From assembly GCA_041499515.1 (NCBI GenBank), contig JBGQKM010000151.1:1-14565 (forward strand): 14,565 nt of DNA, in the 5' to 3' direction. The DNA comes from PALSA-1355 sp041499515 (GTDB taxonomy: Bacteria; Planctomycetota; Planctomycetia; Pirellulales; PALSA-1355). Position numbers and translations under genes: made by a program. The notes beneath the pieces were generated by a model. It saw nothing but the letters and a program-made list of their open reading frames with translations, did no database searches and was not told the origin of the DNA. Shown here in pieces: positions 1-6,112 of this stretch (positions within the stretch are counted from its first letter, which is position 1; each line of letters starts with the position of its first letter).

Positions 1-2
1 CC

Positions 3-62
3 CTCCCCACGCTGTGGCGGAAAGTGATCGCAAACTCCGTCGCACCGTCGCGGGCCGCTTGA
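3..62 (+). CDS. Possible C-terminal tail of an upstream gene (partial)
   Basis: Reading plus-strand frame 3 from the window edge gives about 19 residues (LPTLWRKVIANSVAPSRAA) ending in TGA at 60-62, 42 bp before the gmhB start. The tail looks protein-like and would fit an upstream gene in the same LPS operon. It is too short to name a family. Frame 1 closes at 25-27, and frame 2 stays open but overlaps gmhB out of frame. The call is inference from position and orientation. Confidence 0.25.
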   Translation, partial: LPTLWRKVIANSVAPSRAA

Positions 63-104
63 AAACAATTCGTCCATCCGTCGATCATCCAGAATGGAAG
101 CGCC

Positions 105-731
105 GTGAAATCGTCCGCCGTTTTTCTCGACCGCGACGGCACGCTGAACCGCGATGTCGGCTTTACGCACCGCGTCGAGGACTTGCAGTTGCTCGACCAG
201 GCCGTCGCCGGATTGCAGCGCATCGCGGTCCTGGGATTTCGACTGTTCATCACCACGAATCAGTCGGGCATTGCCCGCGGTTATTTCAGCGAGGCCGACA
301 TGCACGCTTTCAACCGCGCGTTGTGCAAGCAATTGCGGGCGGTGGGGGTCGTGATCGAGGCGATTTACTACTGCCCGTTCCATTCGACCGGCAGCGTGGA
401 AGCCTATCGTTGTGATTCGCCGCTGCGCAAGCCGCGGCCGGGCATGATCCTGCAAGCGGCCGACGAGCACAGCCTCGATCTGTCGGCAAGCTTTGCGATC
501 GGCGACAAAAAATCAGACATCCTGGCCGGACAAGCGGCCGGCTGTCGCACGATTCTGGTACGCTCTGGCGCCGCAGGCCAGAGCGAAATGCACGTGACCG
601 CTCTGCCCGACTTCGTGGCGGGCGACCTGTTGGAAGCGGCCGAATGGATCGCGCGGACTTCCATGTCCGCTGGCAAACTTTCGCGAACTCACGCGGATGC
701 GATATCTTGCCGGCCGGGCAAACAGACGTGA
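105..731 (+). CDS. gmhB: D-glycero-beta-D-manno-heptose 1,7-bisphosphate 7-phosphatase (HAD family)
   Basis: GmhB removes the 7-phosphate of heptose 1,7-bisphosphate in cytoplasmic ADP-heptose synthesis, which feeds LPS inner-core assembly. The 208-residue product shows the HAD motifs in order: DRDGTLN (D9 nucleophile, D11 acid/base), TTNQSGIARG at 50-59, RKPRPGM at 108-114 (the lysine motif) and GDKKSD at 133-138 (metal-binding acids). The start is GTG at 105 with GGAAG at 96-100 just upstream; an ATG at 94 stops after four codons. The zinc loop typical of this family (CxH...CxC in E. coli) is incomplete: C90, F92, H93, C103 and S105. About 25 residues beyond the usual length form an unassigned C-terminal tail. 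The next gene starts 10 bp downstream and is a heptosyltransferase, so the two form a functional pair. A related histidinol-phosphate phosphatase is the main alternative, but the neighbour argues for heptose. Confidence 0.88.
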   Translation: MKSSAVFLDRDGTLNRDVGFTHRVEDLQLLDQAVAGLQRIAVLGFRLFITTNQSGIARGYFSEADMHAFNRALCKQLRAVGVVIEAIYYCPFHSTGSVEAYRCDSPLRKPRPGMILQAADEHSLDLSASFAIGDKKSDILAGQAAGCRTILVRSGAAGQSEMHVTALPDFVAGDLLEAAEWIARTSMSAGKLSRTHADAISCRPGKQT

Positions 732-741
732 TTGGCAAAGG

Positions 742-1806
742 ATGGTTGATTTGAAGATCGGCGTGTTCATCCCGAATTGGATTGGCGACGCGGCCATGAG
801 CACGCCGACATTGCGCGCGCTCAGGCGCCATTTTGGCGCCGACGCACAACTGATCGGTATCATGCGCCCCTATGTTGCCGACGTGCTGGCCGGAACGCCG
901 TGGCTGGACGAACAGATTTTCTACCATCCCAAATCCCAAAACCCCGCCCAACGTAGCTGGTCGGTGTTGGGCCAGTTGCGCCAGCGCCAATTCGACACGA
1001 TCGTGCTGTTGACCAATTCGTTGCGCAGCGGGGCGTTGGCCTGGGCTAGCGGGGCCCGCCAGCGCGTGGGATACGCTCGCTACGGTCGCGGGCCGCTGCT
1101 GACGCACAAACTGGTGCATCCTCGAGTGGGCCGACGCTGGCTGCCGACGCCGGCCATCGACGTCTACCTGCAACTGGCCTACGCGCTGGGCTGCGAACTG
1201 GAGTCGCCGCGGCTCGAGTTGGCCACGCTGGCAGCCGACGAAGCGGCGGCCGACGCGGTCTGGAAAAACCGGAACCTTCCGCCCGGCGACCAGGTGGTCG
1301 TGCTCAACTCAGGCGGGGCCTATGGCGCGGCGAAATTGTGGCCGAGCGAATACTTCGCCGAGTTGGCCCGCCGCATCGCGCGCGAACAGGGCCTGTCGGT
1401 GCTGGTCGTCTGCGGGCCGGCCGAAGGAGACGTGGCGCGCCGGATTGTCGAATTGGCCGAGCATCCGCGTGTGGTCAGCCTGGCGGACGAGCCGATGTCC
1501 GTTGGGCTGAGCAAAGCCTGCATCCGCCGCAGCCGGCTGTTGGTCAGCACCGACAGCGGTCCGCGCTTTTTTGGCGTGGCGTTCGGCGTGCCCGTGATCT
1601 CGTTGTTCGGACCGACGCACATGGCCTGGAGCCGCACGCACTACGAACATGAGATCTGCTTGCAGCACGCGGTGCCCTGCGGCCCTTGCAGCCGCCGTGC
1701 CTGCCCGTTGGGACACCACGACTGTATGCGCTTGCTGCGCGTGGAGCGCGTTTATGCAGCGGTGGCGGAGCAACTCTCCAGGGGCCACGGCGCGCGGGCG
1801 GCCTAA
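742..1806 (+). CDS. waaF: ADP-heptose:LPS heptosyltransferase, GT9 family (WaaF/RfaF-like)
   Basis: This GT-B glycosyltransferase would transfer heptose from ADP-heptose to the LPS inner core at the cytoplasmic face of the inner membrane. Numbered from the ATG at 742 (354 residues), it has the N-terminal NWIGD motif at 12-16 that binds the acceptor side in GT9 enzymes. The nucleotide-sugar region carries TDSGP around 270-274 and GPTHMAW further on. A Cys-rich C-terminal segment (CGPCSRRACPLGHHDCM, from C313) is characteristic of WaaF. The start is uncertain. ATG 742 sits directly on the AAAGGA sequence at 737-742, whereas TTG 751 would be spaced 8 nt from it and give a family-like N-terminus. 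An ATG at 697 adds 15 residues and overlaps gmhB, but has no ribosome site. The TAA overlaps the stop of the opposing DUF1501 gene. The usual His after DSGP is replaced by Phe. Confidence 0.85.
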   Translation: MVDLKIGVFIPNWIGDAAMSTPTLRALRRHFGADAQLIGIMRPYVADVLAGTPWLDEQIFYHPKSQNPAQRSWSVLGQLRQRQFDTIVLLTNSLRSGALAWASGARQRVGYARYGRGPLLTHKLVHPRVGRRWLPTPAIDVYLQLAYALGCELESPRLELATLAADEAAADAVWKNRNLPPGDQVVVLNSGGAYGAAKLWPSEYFAELARRIAREQGLSVLVVCGPAEGDVARRIVELAEHPRVVSLADEPMSVGLSKACIRRSRLLVSTDSGPRFFGVAFGVPVISLFGPTHMAWSRTHYEHEICLQHAVPCGPCSRRACPLGHHDCMRLLRVERVYAAVAEQLSRGHGARAA

Positions 1807-3182
1807 GCCAGGATCGGCCGGATGATTTCGCCCCGGGCAATGGAAAACGGCCGTCCCACCCGATCGTGCAGTTCGGTCGTGGGCGAGATTCCCAGGCAAT
1901 GGAAGATCGTTGCCAAGAGATCCGGTGGCCGAACCAGGCCCTCATGGGGTTGGCCGCCGAGCGCATCGGAGGCGCCGTGCACCATGCCGCCGCGAATGCC
2001 GCCGCCGGCCAACGCGACGGAAAAGACATTGCCCCAGTGATCGCGACCGGCCTGCGCGTTGATCTTGGGTGTGCGGCCGAATTCGGACATGCAGACGACC
2101 AAGGTTTCGTCCAAGAGACCGCGCTGCATCAAATCCTCCAGCAGCGCTGAATACGCCTGGTCAAAGGGGGGAGCGAGCGTGGTTTTCAATCGCTCGGCCT
2201 CGCGCGTGTGCGAATCCCAACACGGGGTGTCCATGGGTTCATCGGGCCTGCGAAACCAATTCACCTGGACCAGCGATACGCCGGCCTCGACCAGTCGCCG
2301 CGCCAGCAGCACGCTCTGTCCAAATTGCGAGCGGCCGTAACGGTCGCGAACCCCGTCGGGTTCGTCCGCCAGTCGAAACGCCGCGCGTGACGCGGCCGAA
2401 GTGAGCAAGTCGAACGCCTGGCGCGTCGCGCCCCCGTAGGGATTTGCCGCCGCGCTCGAGGCAGCCGCCGCGCCGATCTGATTCATGCCGTCGAGCAGCA
2501 AGCGCCGCCGCGCGAGTCGATCGAGCGGCAAGTCGGCGGGCAGAGAAAACTCGGCGATCCGGAAGCTGGGCGAGGCCGGCTCGCAACGGAAAAGCCACGG
2601 ATCGCTGGCGCGTCCCAGAAAGCCCCCGTCTTGACCGGGCCAAATCGATCCGTCGGTGTTCCAAATGTGATGCGGCAATCGCGCCGAGGCGGGCATCGAG
2701 CGATCGGCTTTCAGCCGCCGCACGATCGCCGCAAAGCTCGGCCAGTCGTTGGGCGCTCCCGGATTGACGTTCTCGGCATTCATGGGCAGGTGTGGAACGC
2801 CGGTCAGCATGTAGTAGCCGCTCGAAGAGTGCGCGTTGTCGCCCGTGTGCATGGCCCGCAATAGGCACAGGTGATCGGCCAAGGCCGCGGTCTTGGGAAA
2901 TAATTCGCCAATTTGCATGCCCGGCACGCTGGTCGAGATCGGCTTGAACGGACCGCGCACCTCGACCGGCGCCGCCGGCTTGGGATCCCAGGTGGAATGT
3001 TGCGAGGGTCCGCCCATCAGGAACAGCACGATGCAGGCCCGAGTCTTGGGCGGCTCGGCGGCGTCAAGGCGCCCACGGGCCAGATCAGTCATCGAGATGC
3101 CAAACAGGCTGCCGATCCGCAGCACGTCACGTCGCGTCAGGCGCTGGCAGAGCCGTAAGGCGGAATTGTTCGGGCGACCCAT
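1803..3182 (-). CDS. DUF1501 family exported protein
   Basis: This 459-residue protein belongs to the DUF1501 family, which is abundant in planctomycetes; its biochemical role is unknown. The N-terminus carries a twin-arginine-like leader (TRRDVLRIGSLFG, R17-R18), so export by Tat is likely though the hydrophobic stretch is short. Family landmarks follow: FLMGGPSQHSTWDPKP soon after the leader, and near the C-terminus EFGRTPKI, GRDHWGNVFS and LAGGGIRGG. These resemble the alkaline-phosphatase/sulfatase-type metal site of the superfamily. The ATG at 3182 is preceded by GGAGAGGAG with 9 nt spacing, a clear ribosome site. In planctomycetes such genes usually follow a DUF1549/DUF1553 cytochrome gene, but no such partner is present here. 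The gene converges on waaF, and the stop codons overlap by 4 bp. Confidence 0.88.
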   Translation of the reverse strand: MGRPNNSALRLCQRLTRRDVLRIGSLFGISMTDLARGRLDAAEPPKTRACIVLFLMGGPSQHSTWDPKPAAPVEVRGPFKPISTSVPGMQIGELFPKTAALADHLCLLRAMHTGDNAHSSSGYYMLTGVPHLPMNAENVNPGAPNDWPSFAAIVRRLKADRSMPASARLPHHIWNTDGSIWPGQDGGFLGRASDPWLFRCEPASPSFRIAEFSLPADLPLDRLARRRLLLDGMNQIGAAAASSAAANPYGGATRQAFDLLTSAASRAAFRLADEPDGVRDRYGRSQFGQSVLLARRLVEAGVSLVQVNWFRRPDEPMDTPCWDSHTREAERLKTTLAPPFDQAYSALLEDLMQRGLLDETLVVCMSEFGRTPKINAQAGRDHWGNVFSVALAGGGIRGGMVHGASDALGGQPHEGLVRPPDLLATIFHCLGISPTTELHDRVGRPFSIARGEIIRPILA

Positions 3183-3280
3183 TTAGACCGGCTCCTCTCC
3201 AACGGGGGGCGACACGGTTGGGTTGTCGATTCAGGGCGCCACCATCCGCGGCCGAGACGCCCCGGAGGGACCCCCTTAGC

Positions 3281-3309
3281 ATAATACCTAATCGGCGCCA
3301 GCGAAACCT
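3281..3309 (-). promoter_or_regulatory. Candidate promoter for the DUF1501 gene
   Basis: On the minus strand a TATTAT box (plus-strand 3281-3286) matches five of six -10 positions and lies about 95 bp upstream of the DUF1501 start. The region 17 bp further up (AGGTTT) is a poor -35. The rest of 3183-3446, between DUF1501 and the BON gene, shows no credible ORF and no terminator with a T-run. Confidence 0.25.
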
Positions 3310-3446
3310 CGGGCCTGAAATGGGGTCCTCGGCGGAATCCGCGATTGAAATCTGGGCCCAGCAGTCCACCAGTCCGCGGGCGTGTGACGACATTCCGATG
3401 CGACGGGAACTCCGCCAGGCCCGCCCCGTTTCGCGCCCCAAGTAAA

Positions 3447-3665
3447 CTACCGCACGTGGATCGAGTTGACGACTTCGATGCCTTCGGCGGCGTGGCGGAC
3501 GATCTCTTGGGCGAGCTGCTTGTGATAGAAGCTGGAGACGCGACCGCTAATCAACAGGGTTTCGCCGCGTTCTTCGACCTGCAGTTCGCGCAAGGCGTAG
3601 ACGGGACTGGCAGAGAGCGCCTGCTGCGCGACCGGCTGAACATCTTTTGCCGTCAGAACAGGCAT
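3447..3665 (-). CDS. Small BON-domain protein (72 aa)
   Basis: The product is essentially one BON domain. The segment from residue 15 (QALSASPVYALRELQVEERG) through ETLLISGRVSSFYHKQLA and AEGIEVVNSIHV shows the typical alpha-beta pattern with the central 'hxhxGxV' strand. BON domains usually bind phospholipid or mediate protein contacts at the envelope, and are found in OsmY-like and secretin proteins. This one has no signal peptide or partner domain, so it is either cytoplasmic or works as an adaptor. The start at ATG 3665 is chosen because AAGGAGG lies 12 nt upstream and the domain begins right after it. The frame stays open upstream to 4169, but that part has no domain and runs antisense to cysC. 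A good promoter lies about 200 bp upstream, so the gene is probably monocistronic with a long leader. Confidence 0.75.
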   Translation of the reverse strand: MPVLTAKDVQPVAQQALSASPVYALRELQVEERGETLLISGRVSSFYHKQLAQEIVRHAAEGIEVVNSIHVR

Positions 3666-3976
3666 GAGATGTTGCCCCCTCCTTGGAAAGAACGCCGTGA
3701 TCATGTCTATGGCACGCCGACCACATCCCGCAGGCGACAGCACGTGGCACTCTGGCCTCGGCCGCCGCATCGCAGGGCTGTGCGAGCCCATGATCAACTC
3801 CGCCTCGTGACGCTGGTTCCCGCGAGACATGGCCAGCGCGCCACGGAGGTATTGCGCGTTCAATGTAGTGCACCGGCGCGAGATGTCAACTCCAAGAACT
3901 TGCTGACGATGCGCTGAAAGCCGCGTGAGCGTCATGCGCGGCTGACGCGTCGACCTCGATATGCTAGCACCCGGCT
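3666..3976. other. Gene-free stretch between cysC and the BON gene
   Basis: These 311 bp hold the promoter candidate at 3862-3889, the presumed long leader of the BON mRNA and its ribosome site. Open frames here lack start signals and recognisable domains. I saw no T-run terminator behind cysC and no riboswitch class I could name. Confidence 0.5.
3862..3889 (-). promoter_or_regulatory. Candidate sigma70-type promoter for the BON gene
   Basis: On the minus strand a perfect TTGACA (plus 3884-3889) is followed after 16 bp by TACATT (plus 3862-3867, four of six -10 matches). Transcription from here would give a leader of about 190 nt before the BON start at 3665. Confidence 0.45.
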
Positions 3977-4630
3977 CTAGTGAATCTTGCCGGTGCGCGA
4001 CAGATAGGCAATCACTTCGTCGGCCAGTGTCTCGGCGTCCTTGGTCTCGGCGTCGAGCACCAGCTCGGGGTTGGCTGGCGCTTCGTACGGGTCGTCGATG
4101 CCGGTGAAGCCTTTGATCTCGCCGGCCCGGGCTTTCTTGTAAAGTCCCTTGGGGTCGCGCCGTTCGCACACCTCAATGGGCGCGTCGACGAAGATCTCGA
4201 TGAAATCGCCCTCTTTCATCGTGCCCCGGACGGCATCGCGATCGCGACGGTAGGGACTGATGAAGGCAGTCAGCGTGACCAGGCCTGCATCGCAGAACAG
4301 CTTGGCCACGGCGCCAATGCGGCGAATGTTCTCCTCGCGATCTTGGGCCGAAAAACCCAGGCCGAAGCGCTTGGCGAACTCCTCGCCGTGCCGCTCCTTG
4401 AGCATGCCAGGCCCGGCGTTCAGGCCGTGACGCACATTGTCGCCGTCGAGCACGAAACTGTGCAGGCCCCGCTTGTGCAGCTTGTGGTCGACCAGGTTCG
4501 AGACGGTGCTCTTGCCGCAGGCACTCAGGCCGGTGAACCAAATGACGCAGCCCTTGTGGCCGTTGAGTTGTTCGCGTTCTTCCCGCGAGACGCTGTGTTC
4601 GTGCCAGTGCACGTGGGTGTCGTTGGTCAT
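3977..4630 (-). CDS. cysC: Adenylylsulfate (APS) kinase
   Basis: CysC phosphorylates adenosine 5'-phosphosulfate with ATP to give PAPS, for sulfate assimilation or sulfation. The 217-residue protein has the P-loop GLSACGKS at 34-41, the family segments LDGDNVRHGLN and FISPYRRDRDAVR, and KGLYKKARAGEIKGFTGID followed by DPYEAP, which forms the APS/lid region. Length is normal for a stand-alone kinase (about 200). The start is ATG 4630; AAGGAG lies 13 nt upstream, somewhat far, but the upstream in-frame extension is unlike the family. No cysN, cysD or sulfotransferase gene lies beside it, so the pathway context is not local. The abundance of sulfatases in planctomycetes makes sulfate and PAPS metabolism a sensible setting, but that is inference. 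Confidence 0.93.
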   Translation of the reverse strand: MTNDTHVHWHEHSVSREEREQLNGHKGCVIWFTGLSACGKSTVSNLVDHKLHKRGLHSFVLDGDNVRHGLNAGPGMLKERHGEEFAKRFGLGFSAQDREENIRRIGAVAKLFCDAGLVTLTAFISPYRRDRDAVRGTMKEGDFIEIFVDAPIEVCERRDPKGLYKKARAGEIKGFTGIDDPYEAPANPELVLDAETKDAETLADEVIAYLSRTGKIH

Positions 4631-4697
4631 GGGTTCGCCCGAGCTCCTTTTTCTGGCCAAAACGCCGAACTGCAAATGCTTTCGATGGAAGAGGAAA

Positions 4698-4726
4698 ATC
4701 TTACCCCAGCCCCGTAGCGGTGCAAA
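4698..4726 (-). promoter_or_regulatory. Candidate promoter for cysC
   Basis: On the minus strand TTTGCA (plus 4721-4726) and TAAGAT (plus 4698-4703) are separated by exactly 17 bp, each matching four of six consensus bases. The predicted transcript would start near 4691, about 60 nt before the cysC start codon. Confidence 0.4.
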
Positions 4727-4755
4727 GGGGTGCCTCGCGGGCAGGCGATCTTGAT

Positions 4756-4778
4756 TCACCGCGATTCCAGTGCGGTGA
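4756..4778 (-). terminator. Hairpin just after the acyl-CoA dehydrogenase-like gene
   Basis: A perfect 7-bp inverted repeat (TCACCGC / GCGGTGA) with a 9-nt loop begins 4 nt beyond the stop codon. No U-run follows, so intrinsic termination is uncertain; it may be a weak terminator or a 3'-end stabilising hairpin. Confidence 0.35.
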
Positions 4779-4782
4779 TCGC

Positions 4783-5862
4783 TCAGTCCAAGCCGGCCAA
4801 TTCGCAGAGATTGGCCGCCAGGACCCCCTGAGGACAGCTCCAAACCAGAAAGAACAGGGCCTCTCGGCACCAGCGTCCGGCCGGGTGGCCAACAACGTAG
4901 CCCGAACCCTTAGCGGCGGCCAGCGCCGCCTGCGTGGTCCGCAGCGCGATGCTGTTGGCCGCGACGCGCAGATGCTCGTTGGAGCAGACCGGCTGCCCAG
5001 CGGCCAATGCCAGCAGCGTCTCCTGCAAATCGACTTGCTCGCGGCGCAACACGGCCGTCGGCCCGGCCAGGTTGGGGCGTTGGATCGTCTCGTGCTCCAG
5101 GTAGTCCAGCGCGGCCGAAGCCAGGGCAATGGCAAGGGTCGAGGTCTGCAGTCCGCCGGTGCCGGCTCCGACGCCAACGTGCATCACGTTTTCGGCCGGC
5201 CCGGATAGCAGCCATTCGCGGCCCACCTGGACGTCCTTCAGGTGGACTTCGCCGGTGTGGCTGGCCGAGAGGCCGACCAATTGCGGTGGCGACGGGATGG
5301 TAACGCCCGGCAAGTCGGTCGGCAGCGCCACGAGAATTTGTTGGCCGTCGTCGAGCACCGCGCCGGTCACGACAACGCTGGCATGATCGCCGCCAGTGAC
5401 CCAGGGGGAATAACCGTCCAAGACAAACCCGCCATCGACCTCGCGAGCCCGCAACACCGGTTGGCCGAGGTGACGCCGGCTGGTCGTGAGGTGCGAAATG
5501 CCGACCGACGCGAAGGTCTCGCCCGAGGCTAGTGCCGGGAGCAGTCGCTCTTGAGCACTCCGATTGTCGCTGCCGGCGATCCGTTGGCAGGCGCCGGAGC
5601 GCTGGGTGATAATAAACGCGGTGGTCAGGCAAGCGGCGCCCAAACGTAAGTAACCGCGTGTGATATCCGGCTCGCTCCATTCCTGGCCGCCCCAATGGCG
5701 CGGGATAAACCACTGAAAGACCCCTGCTTCGCCGCACAGTCGAAGTTGCTCTGCCGGCCAGTTTTGGCTGCGGTCGAGTTCGCCCCCCAGGCGTACCAAC
5801 TGGTCGCACAGACCGGCCAGCGCCGGGCCCTCCGGCGAGGTGATGCGAGATGGGTGGTTCAT
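4783..5862 (-). CDS. Acyl-CoA dehydrogenase-like flavoprotein, atypical active site
   Basis: The 359-residue product follows the acyl-CoA dehydrogenase fold. A helical N-terminal domain includes GVFQWFIPRHWGGQEW and the segment GAACLTTAFIITQRSGA. A middle beta domain follows (GISHLTTSRRHLGQPVL, VLDGYSPWVTGGDHA, HTGEVHLKDVQV), then a C-terminal helical domain ending GHPAGRWCREALFFLVWSCP. Standard enzymes carry a catalytic Glu near the C-terminus in a YEGT-type motif; here the aligned region reads VWSCPQGV with no acid. A desaturase role is therefore doubtful, and a flavin monooxygenase-like or other flavin role is possible. The substrate cannot be told. The start at ATG 5862 is preferred because AGAAGGGA lies upstream and the AT-rich promoter region then falls outside the gene. 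An ATG at 5910 would add 16 basic residues and has no ribosome site. The gene diverges from glgP. Confidence 0.75.
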   Translation of the reverse strand: MNHPSRITSPEGPALAGLCDQLVRLGGELDRSQNWPAEQLRLCGEAGVFQWFIPRHWGGQEWSEPDITRGYLRLGAACLTTAFIITQRSGACQRIAGSDNRSAQERLLPALASGETFASVGISHLTTSRRHLGQPVLRAREVDGGFVLDGYSPWVTGGDHASVVVTGAVLDDGQQILVALPTDLPGVTIPSPPQLVGLSASHTGEVHLKDVQVGREWLLSGPAENVMHVGVGAGTGGLQTSTLAIALASAALDYLEHETIQRPNLAGPTAVLRREQVDLQETLLALAAGQPVCSNEHLRVAANSIALRTTQAALAAAKGSGYVVGHPAGRWCREALFFLVWSCPQGVLAANLCELAGLD

Positions 5863-5903
5863 GTGGGCGCGTGATCCCTTCTTGGTCGACGCGGCACGGG
5901 GGT

Positions 5904-5936
5904 TCGACATCCGAGCATCGGTACACTTATAATTAA
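5904..5936. promoter_or_regulatory. AT-rich island with -10-like boxes on both strands
   Basis: In a GC-rich background, 5922-5945 is AT-rich. The plus strand has a perfect TATAAT at 5928-5933 with TCGACA at 5904-5909 (18-bp spacer). The minus strand has TATAAG at 5926-5931 with a poor -35, about 65 bp upstream of the flavoprotein start at 5862. It may drive either or both divergent genes. Confidence 0.3.
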
Positions 5937-6043
5937 TCCAAAACGTGGTCCAGGTCGAGCAGGCACTCTCTGCATGTTAAATCTAGTGAAGAGGCCTAGA
6001 TCGGGCAACTTCCGGACGGCGTGGCCCCCGAGGTGGCAAAATT

Positions 6044-6078
6044 GTGGGGTCGCCCCACTTGTGACGCCTCGCTATAAT
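6044..6078 (+). promoter_or_regulatory. glgP promoter -10 box with an overlapping palindrome
   Basis: A perfect TATAAT at 6073-6078 lies 34 bp before the glgP start, which suits a short leader. No good -35 is seen. Its place (about 6050-6055) is occupied by a perfect inverted repeat, GTGGGG (6044-6049) and CCCCAC (6053-6058), with a 3-bp centre, which could be an operator. A second inverted repeat, ATCTAG/CTAGAT, lies upstream at 5981-6001. Confidence 0.4.
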
Positions 6079-6112
6079 CCGGAGCTTTGATGTTGTGTGG
6101 CAAGGGTGATCC

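Noticed and set aside
59..88. Promoter before gmhB (TTGAAA, GATCAT, 18-bp spacer)
   Set aside because: The -10 is weak, the predicted start would leave almost no leader, and the gene may be cotranscribed from upstream.
310..1173. 287-codon minus-strand ORF
   Set aside because: It is antisense to gmhB and waaF, rich in Arg/Pro/Ala, with no family motifs.
3666..4169. N-terminal extension of the BON protein
   Set aside because: The frame is open, but the strong ribosome site and domain start are at 3665, the promoter lies inside the extension, and its far end is antisense to cysC.
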